Positions 27,118 to 36,379 of a stretch of DNA of 64,000 nt are shown one piece after another. Position 1 is the first letter of the stretch. The number at the start of each line of letters is the position of its first letter. Source of the stretch: CAJQLB01 sp041392065 (GTDB taxonomy: Bacteria; Bacteroidota; Bacteroidia; Flavobacteriales; Flavobacteriaceae); the NCBI GenBank assembly GCA_041392065.1, contig JAWKMU010000002.1, positions 434,001-498,000 of the forward strand, in the 5' to 3' direction. The notes under the pieces were generated by a model that did no database searches, was not told the DNA's origin, and worked only from the letters and a program-made list of their open reading frames with translations. The translations under genes and the position numbers were made by a program.

Positions 27118-27282
27118 CACAAATTTTACTCATTTTATTCTCAAAATCCACTTGATTTGATAAAAGTTTTAAAAAATGCACTATGAGTCAATACCATGAA
27201 CTTATACAATTTTTATGATTTATGTCAGCTAAAAACTTTGCTGTAATGCTTAAATTTGAGTATTAATTAAAACACAAGAATC

Positions 27283-27582
27283 ATGACTATAAATATTCAA
27301 TATGTACATATGGCAACTAGCGAAGCTATGAATGAATATGTAACAAAAAAACTACAAAAACTTGGAAAAAAATACGAATGGGTTATTGGTGCAGAAGTAC
27401 ATTTTGCAGTAGAACACAATGACAAGGAAAAAGGTAAAATCTGTAAGATGGAGTTGAGTTTGCCTGGACCACGTATTTTTGCCACATCAAACGAAAATAA
27501 TTATGAAGATGCTGTAAAGCACACGATAAAAGATCTTGAAAAACAACTAAAAAAACGAAAAGAAGTGTTTAAAACACACTAA
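27283..27582 (+). CDS. hpf: Ribosome hibernation-promoting factor (HPF/YfiA)
   Basis: A 99-aa short-form HPF/RaiA protein (S30AE family) with the beta-alpha-beta-beta-beta-alpha pattern: MTINIQYVHMATSEAMNEYV, FAVEHNDKEKGKICKMEL and a Lys-rich C-terminal helix that binds the 30S decoding channel. It stabilises inactive ribosomes in stationary phase. It lacks the long C-terminal dimerisation domain. A TAAATTTG -7 box lies at 27251-27258 with no well-spaced TTG. A terminator follows. Confidence 0.93.
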   Translation: MTINIQYVHMATSEAMNEYVTKKLQKLGKKYEWVIGAEVHFAVEHNDKEKGKICKMELSLPGPRIFATSNENNYEDAVKHTIKDLEKQLKKRKEVFKTH

Positions 27583-27586
27583 AAAG

Positions 27587-27615
27587 AAAAGGAGCTTAAT
27601 TAAGCTCCTTTTTTT
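27587..27615. terminator. Bidirectional terminator between hpf and rlmH
   Basis: GGAGCTTAATTAAGCTCC palindrome with an A-run before and seven or more T after, between convergent genes. The T-run abuts the rlmH stop codon. Confidence 0.88.
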
Positions 27616-28087
27616 ATCTGTGATGATAAGGTTCGTTTCTTAAAATAGTGAAGCCTCTGTAAAGTTGCTCAACGATAAACAAACGTACCATTTGATGTGA
27701 AAAGGTCATTTTAGACAAACTGATTTTACCTTGTGCTTTAGCATAAACCTCTTCCGAAAAACCATAAGGTCCACCAATAACAAACACCAATTGCTTGATA
27801 CCTGAATTCATGTGTTTTTGCAAATAGCTTGAAAACGCAACCGAATCGTATTGCTTACCATTTTCGTCCAATAAAATTAACACATCAGTTGTGCTTATTT
27901 TACTTAAAATGAGTTCGCCTTCCTTTTGTTTTTGTTGTGCTTCAGTTAAGTGTTTTACTTTTTTTAGATCTGGAATCACATCAAACTCAAACTTTATGTA
28001 ATGAATCAAGCGTTTGGTGTAGTCGTCAATAAGCATTTGCAAGTGCTTATTGTCTGTTTTTCCTATGGAGAGAAGTTTAATATTCAA
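27614..28087 (-). CDS. rlmH: 23S rRNA (pseudouridine1915-N3)-methyltransferase RlmH
   Basis: A 157-aa SPOUT methyltransferase that methylates pseudouridine 1915 in helix 69 of 23S rRNA. Family signatures are LLSIGKTDNKHL at the N-terminus, the trefoil-knot segment FVIGGPYGFSEEVY, and the C-terminal LSKMTFSHQMVRLFIVEQLYRGFTILRNEPYHH. The start is TTG (28085-28087): an in-frame TAA lies directly upstream and the next Met is 17 residues in, so TTG is the only start that keeps the conserved N-terminus. It overlaps the upstream gene by 11 bp. Confidence 0.95.
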   Translation of the reverse strand: MNIKLLSIGKTDNKHLQMLIDDYTKRLIHYIKFEFDVIPDLKKVKHLTEAQQKQKEGELILSKISTTDVLILLDENGKQYDSVAFSSYLQKHMNSGIKQLVFVIGGPYGFSEEVYAKAQGKISLSKMTFSHQMVRLFIVEQLYRGFTILRNEPYHHR

Positions 28088-28916
28088 TTATGCATTCATT
28101 TTTAGCAATTAAATCTTTTTTAGCAAAAAAACCTTCTCCAAATCTACTATTTTTAGAAATTGATAACTCTAAATCTTTTTGAAATTTAGACCAATCACTT
28201 TTCTTAATTAGTTGTAAATAATTTGTTTTAGAAATATACCTATTAGAAACAAAATAATTTCCATCTGGTTTTATAATTAAATATGAAGCTTGTGGATGTT
28301 TGCTAAAAAAAAGCTTTCCTAATAAAGAATCTTTTTTTATCCAAATCTTATTTTCTCCATATTTCTCAATGTAGTTAATATCTTCATTAAAGACATAAAA
28401 ATCAATCGAATTAAATTTTTCTAAGGAACGTTTACACTTTTTATTAGAGCTTTTCACATGCTCAAAATGTGATGAAATTCTACTATCTGCTCTTGTTTTT
28501 GCTTCTTTTAGTAGTTTGTTTCGTTCGTTAGGGTTTAATGAACTTAATTTCTTGTTTTTTGGTAATAATCTTTTAATTGCTAGTTCTTTATACCCGAAAA
28601 GTGAATCTCTAAAGTGTAGGATATAAGCATTAAAATCCTGAGCAGCATTATTTAAGTTTGTATTGAATAAAGATTTCAGTTTATCAAATTCATCTGTACC
28701 AATTTCCCCAAAGTCATGATGCTTATAAACCTTATTTACAATTAGCGTTTTAGTTTTGTATTCTAAACATCCCAAAACTCTTGCATCGCATTTTTTATAA
28801 AAACTGATAGAGTCAATTTCTTGCATGTTTTCATCAACATAAACCTTTGTTTGACCTTGTATTGAAAAAGAAATAAGAAAAAGAAATAGTATTTTAAGAC
28901 TTAAGATTTTAGGCAT
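28077..28916 (-). CDS. Secreted protein of unknown function, tandem paralog 1
   Basis: The start is placed at 28916 so that the N-terminus (MPKILSLKILFLFLISFSIQG) matches that of the neighbouring paralog; a longer frame from 28943 adds nine residues. The 279-aa product has a signal peptide and then a first block (TKVYVDENMQEIDSISFYKK) almost identical to the paralog. The rest is diverged but shares late motifs (YLIIKPDGNYFVS and SDWSKFQKDL). No family recognised. It overlaps rlmH by 11 bp. Confidence 0.8.
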   Translation of the reverse strand: MPKILSLKILFLFLISFSIQGQTKVYVDENMQEIDSISFYKKCDARVLGCLEYKTKTLIVNKVYKHHDFGEIGTDEFDKLKSLFNTNLNNAAQDFNAYILHFRDSLFGYKELAIKRLLPKNKKLSSLNPNERNKLLKEAKTRADSRISSHFEHVKSSNKKCKRSLEKFNSIDFYVFNEDINYIEKYGENKIWIKKDSLLGKLFFSKHPQASYLIIKPDGNYFVSNRYISKTNYLQLIKKSDWSKFQKDLELSISKNSRFGEGFFAKKDLIAKNECIIEY

Positions 28917-28959
28917 TATTATAATATTAGTTTTAAAAAACACACAAAAAAAATTTAGA

Positions 28960-29817
28960 TTAAAAACAAAGATTCAGATTTTGGTTAATTACAACCGAAG
29001 GTCTAAAAATACCATAACCATGCTTAATATCTTGAGTTTTAGATTTCTTTAAGTCGTTCTTATGTTTAGTCCAATCGCTATTTTTAAAAAGCTCTTCAAG
29101 GTTTATATCTCTAAGTAGCAAAGAAGCTACAAAGTATTCTCCATCTGGTTTTAAAATAACGTAATGACCTTTATCTACTTGGTCTAAAAACTTCGGAATT
29201 ATTACTCCAGGATACTCAATCCAATTTATGCCTTTATACAGATGTTTTTTATCCTTTCCATAATTATAAGTCATAAAAACTCGTGTATTGAATTCACTTT
29301 CAAATTTTTTAGCACATTTTGCTGGCTTTTTCATATTTATTAAATAAGACTTATTGTAAGCCTTTTCAGATTTGATTTTTGGATTTGTAATTTTAATTTT
29401 GGCTGGTTCTCCGTTTAATTGAACAGTTGAAGATTTTCTATATTTTTCTTTAGTACTATATTTATTAGTAGTCTTTAAATAAGTTGCATAGCTTCCTCCA
29501 ATAGTATCAATATGTTCTATAACCAAAATTTGGTCAGGAGCAATTTCTGTATTTCCTTTCTTCATTAAAAGCAATCTAATTTGGTTGTATTCTTCTGGAC
29601 TAACTTTTCCAAATTTAAATCGATTATGAACTTTGTTTACTATTAATGAGTCTGTGCTATAGGTTAAGCATTTAAAAACTCTTGCATCACATTTTTTATA
29701 AAAACTGATAGAGTCAATTTCTTGCATGTTTTCATCAACAAAAACCTTTGTTTGACCTTGAATAGAAAAAGAAATAAGAAAAAGAAATAGTATTTTAAGA
29801 CTTAACATTTTAGGCAT
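28960..29817 (-). CDS. Secreted protein of unknown function, tandem paralog 2
   Basis: A 285-aa exported protein, paralog of the downstream gene. Signal peptide and first 48 codons are near-identical to it (about 45 of 48 residues), while the middle of the protein differs greatly. Shared late motifs are YVILKPDGEYFVA and SDWTKHKNDLKKS. The sharp change in similarity suggests duplication followed by gene conversion at the 5' end, or replacement of the 3' part. Function unknown; the location is periplasmic or extracellular by signal peptide. Confidence 0.8.
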   Translation of the reverse strand: MPKMLSLKILFLFLISFSIQGQTKVFVDENMQEIDSISFYKKCDARVFKCLTYSTDSLIVNKVHNRFKFGKVSPEEYNQIRLLLMKKGNTEIAPDQILVIEHIDTIGGSYATYLKTTNKYSTKEKYRKSSTVQLNGEPAKIKITNPKIKSEKAYNKSYLINMKKPAKCAKKFESEFNTRVFMTYNYGKDKKHLYKGINWIEYPGVIIPKFLDQVDKGHYVILKPDGEYFVASLLLRDINLEELFKNSDWTKHKNDLKKSKTQDIKHGYGIFRPSVVINQNLNLCF

Positions 29818-29832
29818 TAATTGTTTGTTTTG

Positions 29833-30270
29833 TTATTCAAATATAACAGAAACAATTTGTTTTACCTTTTTGTAATCCCAAAACAATAAATACAAATTGG
29901 CTAAAAACATTAAACCTGCAATAATAGGAGTGCCTCTAAAATGCATAGCAACTACAATAACCAGAATATTGATAATTATAGGTAAGTACAATAAAGCACC
30001 TAAAAATGCAGTTCGTGGAATCAGTATAAGAACAGCTACAAGCAGTTGCATAAAACCTAGAAAATTCCAATACCAACCAGCTTGGTAAAGTGCTTCAAAA
30101 AAGAAACCAACAGGATTATCTGTACCAAGCAAAGTAAAACGTTCACCTAATAGTTTTTTAAGTCCAGAAGGTACAAAAGCAAGCGCTAATAAAATTCTTG
30201 TAAACCAAGTAAATAAAACAAATAGTTTCTTTCCGTAAATGTTTTGGTGTGCAGATTCAATAAATGACAT
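29833..30270 (-). CDS. DoxX-like family membrane protein
   Basis: A 145-aa protein with four hydrophobic helices and the DoxX-like pattern: TRILLALAFVPSGLKKL, then YQAGWYWNFLGFMQLLVAVLILIP and two further helices. Family members are small inner-membrane proteins, some tied to quinone or thiosulfate oxidation; no role can be assigned here. It is divergent from nadC and 15 bp upstream of the secreted paralog pair, on their strand. Confidence 0.85.
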   Translation of the reverse strand: MSFIESAHQNIYGKKLFVLFTWFTRILLALAFVPSGLKKLLGERFTLLGTDNPVGFFFEALYQAGWYWNFLGFMQLLVAVLILIPRTAFLGALLYLPIIINILVIVVAMHFRGTPIIAGLMFLANLYLLFWDYKKVKQIVSVIFE

Positions 30271-30369
30271 TTCAGCTGATTTAATAATACGACGAGCTAA
30301 CTTAAATCTTGTAACATTGTAATGGAATTAATACAAAATCAATTTGTAATTTAGCATAAAATACAATTT

Positions 30370-31227
30370 ATGATATCAAAAGAGCAATTTAACAAAGAAA
30401 TAGACCTCATTATTACCAATGCCATCAGAGAAGATGTTGGTGATGGCGACCATAGCTCGTTGGCTTGTATTCCAGCTTCAGCAACAGGAAAAGCAAAGTT
30501 ATTAGTTAAAGATGAAGGTATTATTGCAGGTGTTGAATTTGCAAAAAAAGTATTTGCTTATGTAGATGAAAACATGACTGTTGAAACCCTTATTAAGGAT
30601 GGTAGCAATGTAAAATATGGTGATATTGTGTTTTATGTTGAAGGAGCTTCGCAATCCATTTTAAAAGCTGAACGTCTTGTGCTTAATGCTATGCAGCGTA
30701 TGAGTGCTATTGCAACCAAGACAAGAGAATTTGTAGATTTATTAGAAGGTACTGGAACCAAAATTCTAGATACACGCAAAACAACTCCAGGAATCAGAGC
30801 GCTTGAAAAATGGGCTGTTAAGATTGGAGGAGGAGAGAACCACAGATTTGCTTTGTATGATATGGTTATGCTAAAGGATAACCACATTGATTTTTGTGGA
30901 GGCATAACGAAAGCTATCAATAAAACCAAGCAATATTTGAAAGACAATAACAAAGATTTGAAAATTATTGTGGAGGCACGTAATCTTTATGAAATAGAGG
31001 AAATATTGCAAAACGATGGTATTTACAGAATCTTGATTGATAATTTTAATTATGAAGATACCAGAAAAGCTGTAAAACTGATTGGAGACAAATGTTTAAC
31101 AGAGTCTTCTGGTGGCATTAACGAAAAGACCGTACGAAAATATGCCGAATGTGGTGTAAATTATATTTCATCAGGAGCTCTGACACATTCTGTTTATAAT
31201 ATGGATTTAAGTTTAAAAGCAGTTTAG
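30370..31227 (+). CDS. nadC: Nicotinate-nucleotide pyrophosphorylase (carboxylating)
   Basis: A 285-aa quinolinate phosphoribosyltransferase, converting quinolinate and PRPP to nicotinate mononucleotide in de novo NAD synthesis. Signatures: EDVGDGDHSS, ERLVLNAMQRMSAIAT, DTRKTTPGIRALEKWAV, GGGENHR, MLKDNHI, and ESSGGINEKTV near the C-terminus. Cytoplasmic. nadA and nadB are not nearby. It is followed at 1 bp by a lipoprotein gene, so they are likely co-transcribed. Confidence 0.95.
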   Translation: MISKEQFNKEIDLIITNAIREDVGDGDHSSLACIPASATGKAKLLVKDEGIIAGVEFAKKVFAYVDENMTVETLIKDGSNVKYGDIVFYVEGASQSILKAERLVLNAMQRMSAIATKTREFVDLLEGTGTKILDTRKTTPGIRALEKWAVKIGGGENHRFALYDMVMLKDNHIDFCGGITKAINKTKQYLKDNNKDLKIIVEARNLYEIEEILQNDGIYRILIDNFNYEDTRKAVKLIGDKCLTESSGGINEKTVRKYAECGVNYISSGALTHSVYNMDLSLKAV

Positions 31228-31228
31228 T

Positions 31229-32071
31229 ATGAAGAGAATATTTATTTTAATGATTTTGACTTTTATTATTTTAGGTTGTAAATCTGCCATGAATGTAAAA
31301 AGTTTATCCGAAATCAAGACTTTACCTCCACTTTCAGAAAATGCAAGTGTAGTTGTTTTTAATGAAGGTAAAGAAATACCAGATTCAATTACTAAAGAAA
31401 AAATAGGAGAGTTCAAAATAAGGGATGGAGGAACAACTGTTGATTGCAGCTTAAATACAGTTTTAAATATAGCCAAGAGTAGAGCACGTAATGTTGGAGG
31501 AAATGTAGTTAAAGTAACTAGAGAGATCACACCAGGATTTAGTACATGCTATCAAATTGACTTTACAGTTTATAAAATTGACAATGTCACTCCTTTTGAA
31601 AAAGACTTTTTATGGGATTCAAATAGAGAATTAATTTGGGAAGATTTTAAAGATGCTCCTAAAATTGGGTACCCTTTTTATGTTTGTGCTTACATTGATG
31701 CTTATTTCGATTTCACTAAATTTTTATCCAACAAAGGAAAATTTGAAGTTAATGCTGAATTTAATACACAATGTTCTTCTGTTCAACCTAATGAAAAGGG
31801 TAAAAGCGGTTTAGAGTTAGCAAATATACATTTTGACCTAACAAAAATCTATGCTGATAAAATTCGCAAAGCTTTTATTGAAAAGCAACTATATGACTTT
31901 GATAGTTGGAGAAAATATGCCAAGGAAATTTATTCAGAAATCAACAAAGAGTATGAAACAGAAGTATATAACTTGTATGACCAAACCTCTTACGGAAACA
32001 ATGAAAGTGAATTAATATCTTGGAAATTTAAAGTAGAGCAAGAGCTAAAGAATACTCTAAAAGCAGAATGA
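31229..32071 (+). CDS. Lipoprotein with DUF922-like C-terminal region
   Basis: A 280-aa protein with a lipoprotein signal (IILGCKSAMN; lipobox Cys near residue 17). Residues 45-115 look like a small domain seen in flavobacterial lipoproteins (VVVFNEGKEIPDSITKEKIG ... NVVKVT). The C-terminal part (LIWEDFKDAP ... NIHFDLTKIYADKIRK) has the layout of DUF922-like proteins, but without an HExxH-type motif, so no protease activity is proposed. It overlaps the next gene by 4 bp. Confidence 0.75.
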   Translation: MKRIFILMILTFIILGCKSAMNVKSLSEIKTLPPLSENASVVVFNEGKEIPDSITKEKIGEFKIRDGGTTVDCSLNTVLNIAKSRARNVGGNVVKVTREITPGFSTCYQIDFTVYKIDNVTPFEKDFLWDSNRELIWEDFKDAPKIGYPFYVCAYIDAYFDFTKFLSNKGKFEVNAEFNTQCSSVQPNEKGKSGLELANIHFDLTKIYADKIRKAFIEKQLYDFDSWRKYAKEIYSEINKEYETEVYNLYDQTSYGNNESELISWKFKVEQELKNTLKAE

Positions 32072-33021
32072 CAAAACACATTGAAGACAAATTAGATAAA
32101 ATTCCAATTATAAATCTGTTAGTGAGGTTTTTTAAAACCATTAAACTACCAGGATTTGAAGGTTTATCTATTTATGATCTTTTCGAAATGTATTTTATAG
32201 GCATCGTTCAAGGTGCTTTAACTACAAGAGCTAGTGCTATAGCTTTTAGTTTTTTTACTGCTATTTTTCCATTTTTGTTGTTTATTATCATCCTCATTCC
32301 ATTCATTCCATTTTCTAATTTTCAAGTCGAGTTTTTACAGTTTTTAGAATCATTTTTACCTCCACAAACCTCTGAATTTTTTAACGATAATATTTTCGAA
32401 AATATCAGTACAAATAATCAAGGAGGTTTACTGTCGTCTATTTTTTTATTATCTATTTTGTTAATGGCAAATGGTGTGAATGCTGTGTTTTCTGGTTTTG
32501 AACATTCTTATCACAACCAGCTTACTAGAAATGTGTTTAAACAATATTTGTATGCACTTGGTGTGGCTATTATTTTAGCATTTCTACTTATTCTAACTGT
32601 TGGAGTTTTTGGGTACTTTCAGATTTACGTCATCACACCTTTATACGAAAGTATTAGCGGAAAAGAGATAGATAGTTCCAATTCAGGTTTATATTGGATG
32701 TTATTTGCTAAATATGCTTTCTTTACCATTATGGTTTATATTGCTACAGCAACTTTATACTATTTTGGAACTAAGGAAGGCAGACATACGAGATTTTTCT
32801 CAATAGGAGCTTTTTTTACGACATTGTTAATATTATTAAGCTCCTATCTTTTCGGACTTTATATTGATAATTTTTCAAAATATAACGAGCTTTATGGCTC
32901 TATTGGTGCTTTGCTTATTTTGTTATTCTACTTATGGCTCAATGCCAATATTATTCTACTAGGTTTCGAATTGAATGTGACCTTACGCTTTTTAAGGAAA
33001 GAACATCAAAAAGGAGGGTAG
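32068..33021 (+). CDS. YihY/BrkB-family inner-membrane protein
   Basis: A 317-aa protein with six hydrophobic helices and the YihY/BrkB signature: ALTTRASAIAFSFFTAIFPFLLF, NGVNAVFSGFEHSYH and YGSIGALLILLFYLWLNANIILLGFELN. The family was once annotated as ribonuclease BN, which is wrong for these membrane proteins; the function is not established. It lies between the lipoprotein gene (4-bp overlap) and priA (3-bp gap). Confidence 0.92.
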   Translation: MTKHIEDKLDKIPIINLLVRFFKTIKLPGFEGLSIYDLFEMYFIGIVQGALTTRASAIAFSFFTAIFPFLLFIIILIPFIPFSNFQVEFLQFLESFLPPQTSEFFNDNIFENISTNNQGGLLSSIFLLSILLMANGVNAVFSGFEHSYHNQLTRNVFKQYLYALGVAIILAFLLILTVGVFGYFQIYVITPLYESISGKEIDSSNSGLYWMLFAKYAFFTIMVYIATATLYYFGTKEGRHTRFFSIGAFFTTLLILLSSYLFGLYIDNFSKYNELYGSIGALLILLFYLWLNANIILLGFELNVTLRFLRKEHQKGG

Positions 33022-33024
33022 TTT

Positions 33025-35484
33025 ATGCAGTATTTTATTGATGTTATCTTACCAATTCCTCTTGAAAAGCTTTTTACATACAGCATTACAGAAGCTGAAG
33101 CATATTTCATAAAATCTGGAACTCGAGTTGCTGTGCCTTTTGGAAAGCAGAAAATTTATACAGCTTTGGTATATGCTATTCATCAAAATGCACCAACAAA
33201 TTATGAAGCAAAGGAGATTCATCAAATTTTGGATGAAAACCCTATTGTTACTGAGCAGCAATTAAAATTCTGGACTTGGATTTCAAATTACTATATGTGT
33301 ACTCTGGGAGATGTGCTAAGAGCAGCATTACCAAGTGCATTAATTCTTGAAAGTGAAACTATAGTAACATTGAATAAAGATGCTGAAGTGAACGAACTTT
33401 CTTTAAAAGATGATGAATTTTTAGTCTATGAAGCCTTAACACATCAAAGTTCACTGAAAGTTCAAGATATTAGTAATATCCTTGATAAAAAGAATTGCTT
33501 ACCTACTTTAAAACGATTATTAGAGAAAGATGTGATTGCTCTAGATGAGGAGTTATATGAAAAATACAAACCTAAACAGATTAGATACATTAAACTAAAT
33601 GAATCTTATGCTTCAGATGAGTCGCTTAGCACACTTTTAGATAATTTAAGCAGTAGAGCAACAAAACAACGTGATATCTTAATGAATTATTTCGCGATGT
33701 CTGCTACTTCAAAATCACGAATTAAAGTGTCGGATTTAGTTAAAAAAAGCAAAGCATCATCAGCTCAAATAAAATCATTAATTGATAAAGATATTCTTCA
33801 GGATTATGTGTTAAATGTAGATCGTGTTTCGTTTTCAAATGATGATATTGAAGCTTCAAAAGAATTAAATAAACACCAAAGTAATGCATTAGATGATATA
33901 ATTAAATCATTTAAAAATCAAAGTGTTACACTTTTAAAAGGAGTAACCTCTTCTGGAAAAACAGAAATCTATGTAAAGCTTATTGAAGAGGTTTTGTTAC
34001 AAAACAAACAAGTGCTTTATTTAGTACCAGAAATTGCATTAACATCGCAACTTGTCAATCGATTGAAACAGTATTTTGGCAATCAAGTTTCGGTATTTCA
34101 TTCTCGTTATACAAACAATGAGCGTGTAGAAGTTTGGCAATATGTTTTAGAAGGATCTGAAAAGGCAAAAGTGATATTAGGCGCACGTTCATCTGTATTC
34201 TTGCCATTTAAAAACTTAGGTTTAGTAATTGTTGACGAAGAACATGAAGTAAGCTACAAACAATTCGATCCAGCACCTCGTTATCACGCTAGAGATGCTG
34301 CCATAGTTTTAGCATCACATTTTGGAGCTAAAACCTTGTTAGGCTCTGCAACGCCAAGTATTGAGAGCTATTTTAATGCTACAGTTTCCAAAAAATATGG
34401 TTTAGCCGAATTAAATGAACGCTTCAATAATGTTTTAATGCCTGATATAGAGCTTGTTGATATAAAGGATAAACACAAACGTAAGCGAATGAAAGGCCAT
34501 TTTAGTGATAGACTCATTGAAGAAATGACTTTAGCTTTAGACGATGGTTTTCAAGTGATTTTATTTCAGAACAGACGTGGTTTTTCACCAATTATTGAAT
34601 GTAAAACATGTGGACATTCACCTCAATGCCCAAATTGCGATGTGAGTTTAACCTTTCATCAATATAAAAATCAACTAAGATGTCATTATTGTGGACATCA
34701 TATAGCTATGCAAAATAATTGTCAAGTTTGTGGTAGTGTTGAACTTGATAGTAAGGGTTTTGGTACAGAAAAGGTTCAGGAAGAAGTAACTAATTTATTC
34801 CCAAAAGCTAAAGTATCTAGAATGGACTTGGATACAACAAGAGGAAAATATGGTTATGAAAAAATTATATCAGCGTTTGAAAATCAGGAGATTGATGTTC
34901 TAGTTGGCACACAAATGCTTACCAAAGGTTTAGATTTTAGAAATGTAAAACTTGTTGGAATTATGAATGCTGATAATTTGCTTAATTTTCCAGATTTTAG
35001 AGCTCATGAGCGTAGTTACCAACTGATACAACAGGTTGCAGGAAGAGCAGGACGAACCAAAAAAAGAGGGAAGGTGCTTATTCAAACCTATAATCCATAT
35101 CATAAAATTTTGCAACAAGTTTCTGTAAATGATTACAAAGGCATGTTCAAAGAGCAAATGGATGAACGTTACAATTATAAATATCCACCAATATATAGAT
35201 TGATTAAAATCACATTGCAGCATAGAGATTATAATAAGGTCAATGATGGAGCAGAGTGGTTGTCAAAATCGTTGAGACAATTGTTTAAGGAGCATGTGTT
35301 AGGTCCTGAATTTCCATCTATATCAAGGATTAGAAATCAATATCACAAAAATATCCTCATTAAAATACCAGAAGAACAATCTTTAGGAAAAACAAAAGAA
35401 GCTATTCTAAAAATTAAAAATAGCTTCTTGAGTATAAAAGATTTTCGTCCTATTAAAGTAGTTTTAAATGTCGATAATTACTAA
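33025..35484 (+). CDS. priA: Primosomal protein N' (PriA helicase)
   Basis: An 819-aa replication-restart helicase. The N-terminal 3'-DNA-binding domain (IDVILPIPLEKLFTYS) and winged helix are followed by the helicase core with Walker A KGVTSSGKTEIY (about 306) and DEEH (about 403). The zinc module has four CxxC-type pairs (CKTCGHSPQCPNC, CHYCGHH and CQVCGS, about 525-580). Motifs GTQMLTKGLDF and QVAGRAGR close the core. It reloads DnaB at stalled forks. It converges with the LytTR regulator 4 bp away. Confidence 0.97.
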   Translation: MQYFIDVILPIPLEKLFTYSITEAEAYFIKSGTRVAVPFGKQKIYTALVYAIHQNAPTNYEAKEIHQILDENPIVTEQQLKFWTWISNYYMCTLGDVLRAALPSALILESETIVTLNKDAEVNELSLKDDEFLVYEALTHQSSLKVQDISNILDKKNCLPTLKRLLEKDVIALDEELYEKYKPKQIRYIKLNESYASDESLSTLLDNLSSRATKQRDILMNYFAMSATSKSRIKVSDLVKKSKASSAQIKSLIDKDILQDYVLNVDRVSFSNDDIEASKELNKHQSNALDDIIKSFKNQSVTLLKGVTSSGKTEIYVKLIEEVLLQNKQVLYLVPEIALTSQLVNRLKQYFGNQVSVFHSRYTNNERVEVWQYVLEGSEKAKVILGARSSVFLPFKNLGLVIVDEEHEVSYKQFDPAPRYHARDAAIVLASHFGAKTLLGSATPSIESYFNATVSKKYGLAELNERFNNVLMPDIELVDIKDKHKRKRMKGHFSDRLIEEMTLALDDGFQVILFQNRRGFSPIIECKTCGHSPQCPNCDVSLTFHQYKNQLRCHYCGHHIAMQNNCQVCGSVELDSKGFGTEKVQEEVTNLFPKAKVSRMDLDTTRGKYGYEKIISAFENQEIDVLVGTQMLTKGLDFRNVKLVGIMNADNLLNFPDFRAHERSYQLIQQVAGRAGRTKKRGKVLIQTYNPYHKILQQVSVNDYKGMFKEQMDERYNYKYPPIYRLIKITLQHRDYNKVNDGAEWLSKSLRQLFKEHVLGPEFPSISRIRNQYHKNILIKIPEEQSLGKTKEAILKIKNSFLSIKDFRPIKVVLNVDNY

Positions 35485-35488
35485 TGTT

Positions 35489-36184
35489 TTAAATATTATT
35501 TAAAGCATCAACTAACAAAGTCTTTTTATTTCTACTTAATGGGATTTCATAAGAACCAACTTCAACATTTTTACTGTTAAATCGGTCAACCTTATCTAAA
35601 TTCACAATATAAGATTTATGAATTCTTAAAAATTTCCCTTCTGGTAATTCAGCTTCAAAAGCTTTCATGGTAGATAACACTACAAGACTGTTCTCTTCGG
35701 TTACTAATTTTACATAATCTCCAAGAGCTTCGATCCATTTTATATCCTTGATATAAACTTTTCGTTTCTTTAGATTACTTTTTACGAAGATGTGCTCTCC
35801 ATCTGTCTCTTTAAAGTCAAGTGTGAGTTTATGTTGCTCAATAGCCTTTTCAACTGCAGTATTAAAGCGTTCTCTGGTAATTGGCTTTTGTAAATAATCT
35901 GTTGCATCGTAATTGAAAGCTTTAAAAGCGTATTCCGTTTTACCAGTAACAAAAATAATTTGGGGTTTATTATTTAGTACATCAAGTAATTCGAAACCGT
36001 TTAAAACAGGCATTTCAATGTCAAGAAAGATTAAGTCTACCTTGTGAGTATTAAGGCCATTTTTAGTTTCCAGGGCACTGCTATATTCTGCAATCAGGTT
36101 AAGTGAGGAATGATTCTCAATTAACTTGACAATAGACAATCGTTGGATTGCGGAGTCATCTACAACAACACAGTTTAAAGTCAT
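35489..36184 (-). CDS. LytTR-family response regulator
   Basis: A 231-aa two-component regulator. The receiver domain (1-120) has acidic pair DD (9-10), phospho-acceptor Asp in LIFLDIEMPVLNG, conserved Thr in FVTGKTEYA and Lys in YLQKPI. The LytTR DNA-binding domain follows (about 135-230, IFVKSNLKKRKV ... FLRIHKSYIVNLDKV). Such regulators bind direct repeats upstream of targets. The partner histidine kinase is not adjacent, so it is an orphan here. Confidence 0.93.
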   Translation of the reverse strand: MTLNCVVVDDSAIQRLSIVKLIENHSSLNLIAEYSSALETKNGLNTHKVDLIFLDIEMPVLNGFELLDVLNNKPQIIFVTGKTEYAFKAFNYDATDYLQKPITRERFNTAVEKAIEQHKLTLDFKETDGEHIFVKSNLKKRKVYIKDIKWIEALGDYVKLVTEENSLVVLSTMKAFEAELPEGKFLRIHKSYIVNLDKVDRFNSKNVEVGSYEIPLSRNKKTLLVDALNNI

Positions 36185-36318
36185 AACATTTATTGTTTTA
36201 GGTTAAGATATCGACAATAGTACGAAAAATTCGGTTAAAAACCAAAAAACATCGATAAACCGTGTTTTTTAACAAAATATTAACATTTTCAACATCAGAT
36301 AAAATTAAATCAAAAATG

Positions 36319-36349
36319 TTGCCAAAAACAATAATAATGTATACTTTTG
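36319..36349 (+). promoter_or_regulatory. Predicted promoter for the rpsF-rpsR-rplI operon
   Basis: TTG at 36319-36321 and TACTTTTG (36342-36349), matching TAnnTTTG, with a 20-bp spacer. It is 30 bp ahead of the rpsF start, giving a short leader. Confidence 0.75.
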
Positions 36350-36379
36350 CAGCCAATTTAAATAAAAAAATCGATTTTT

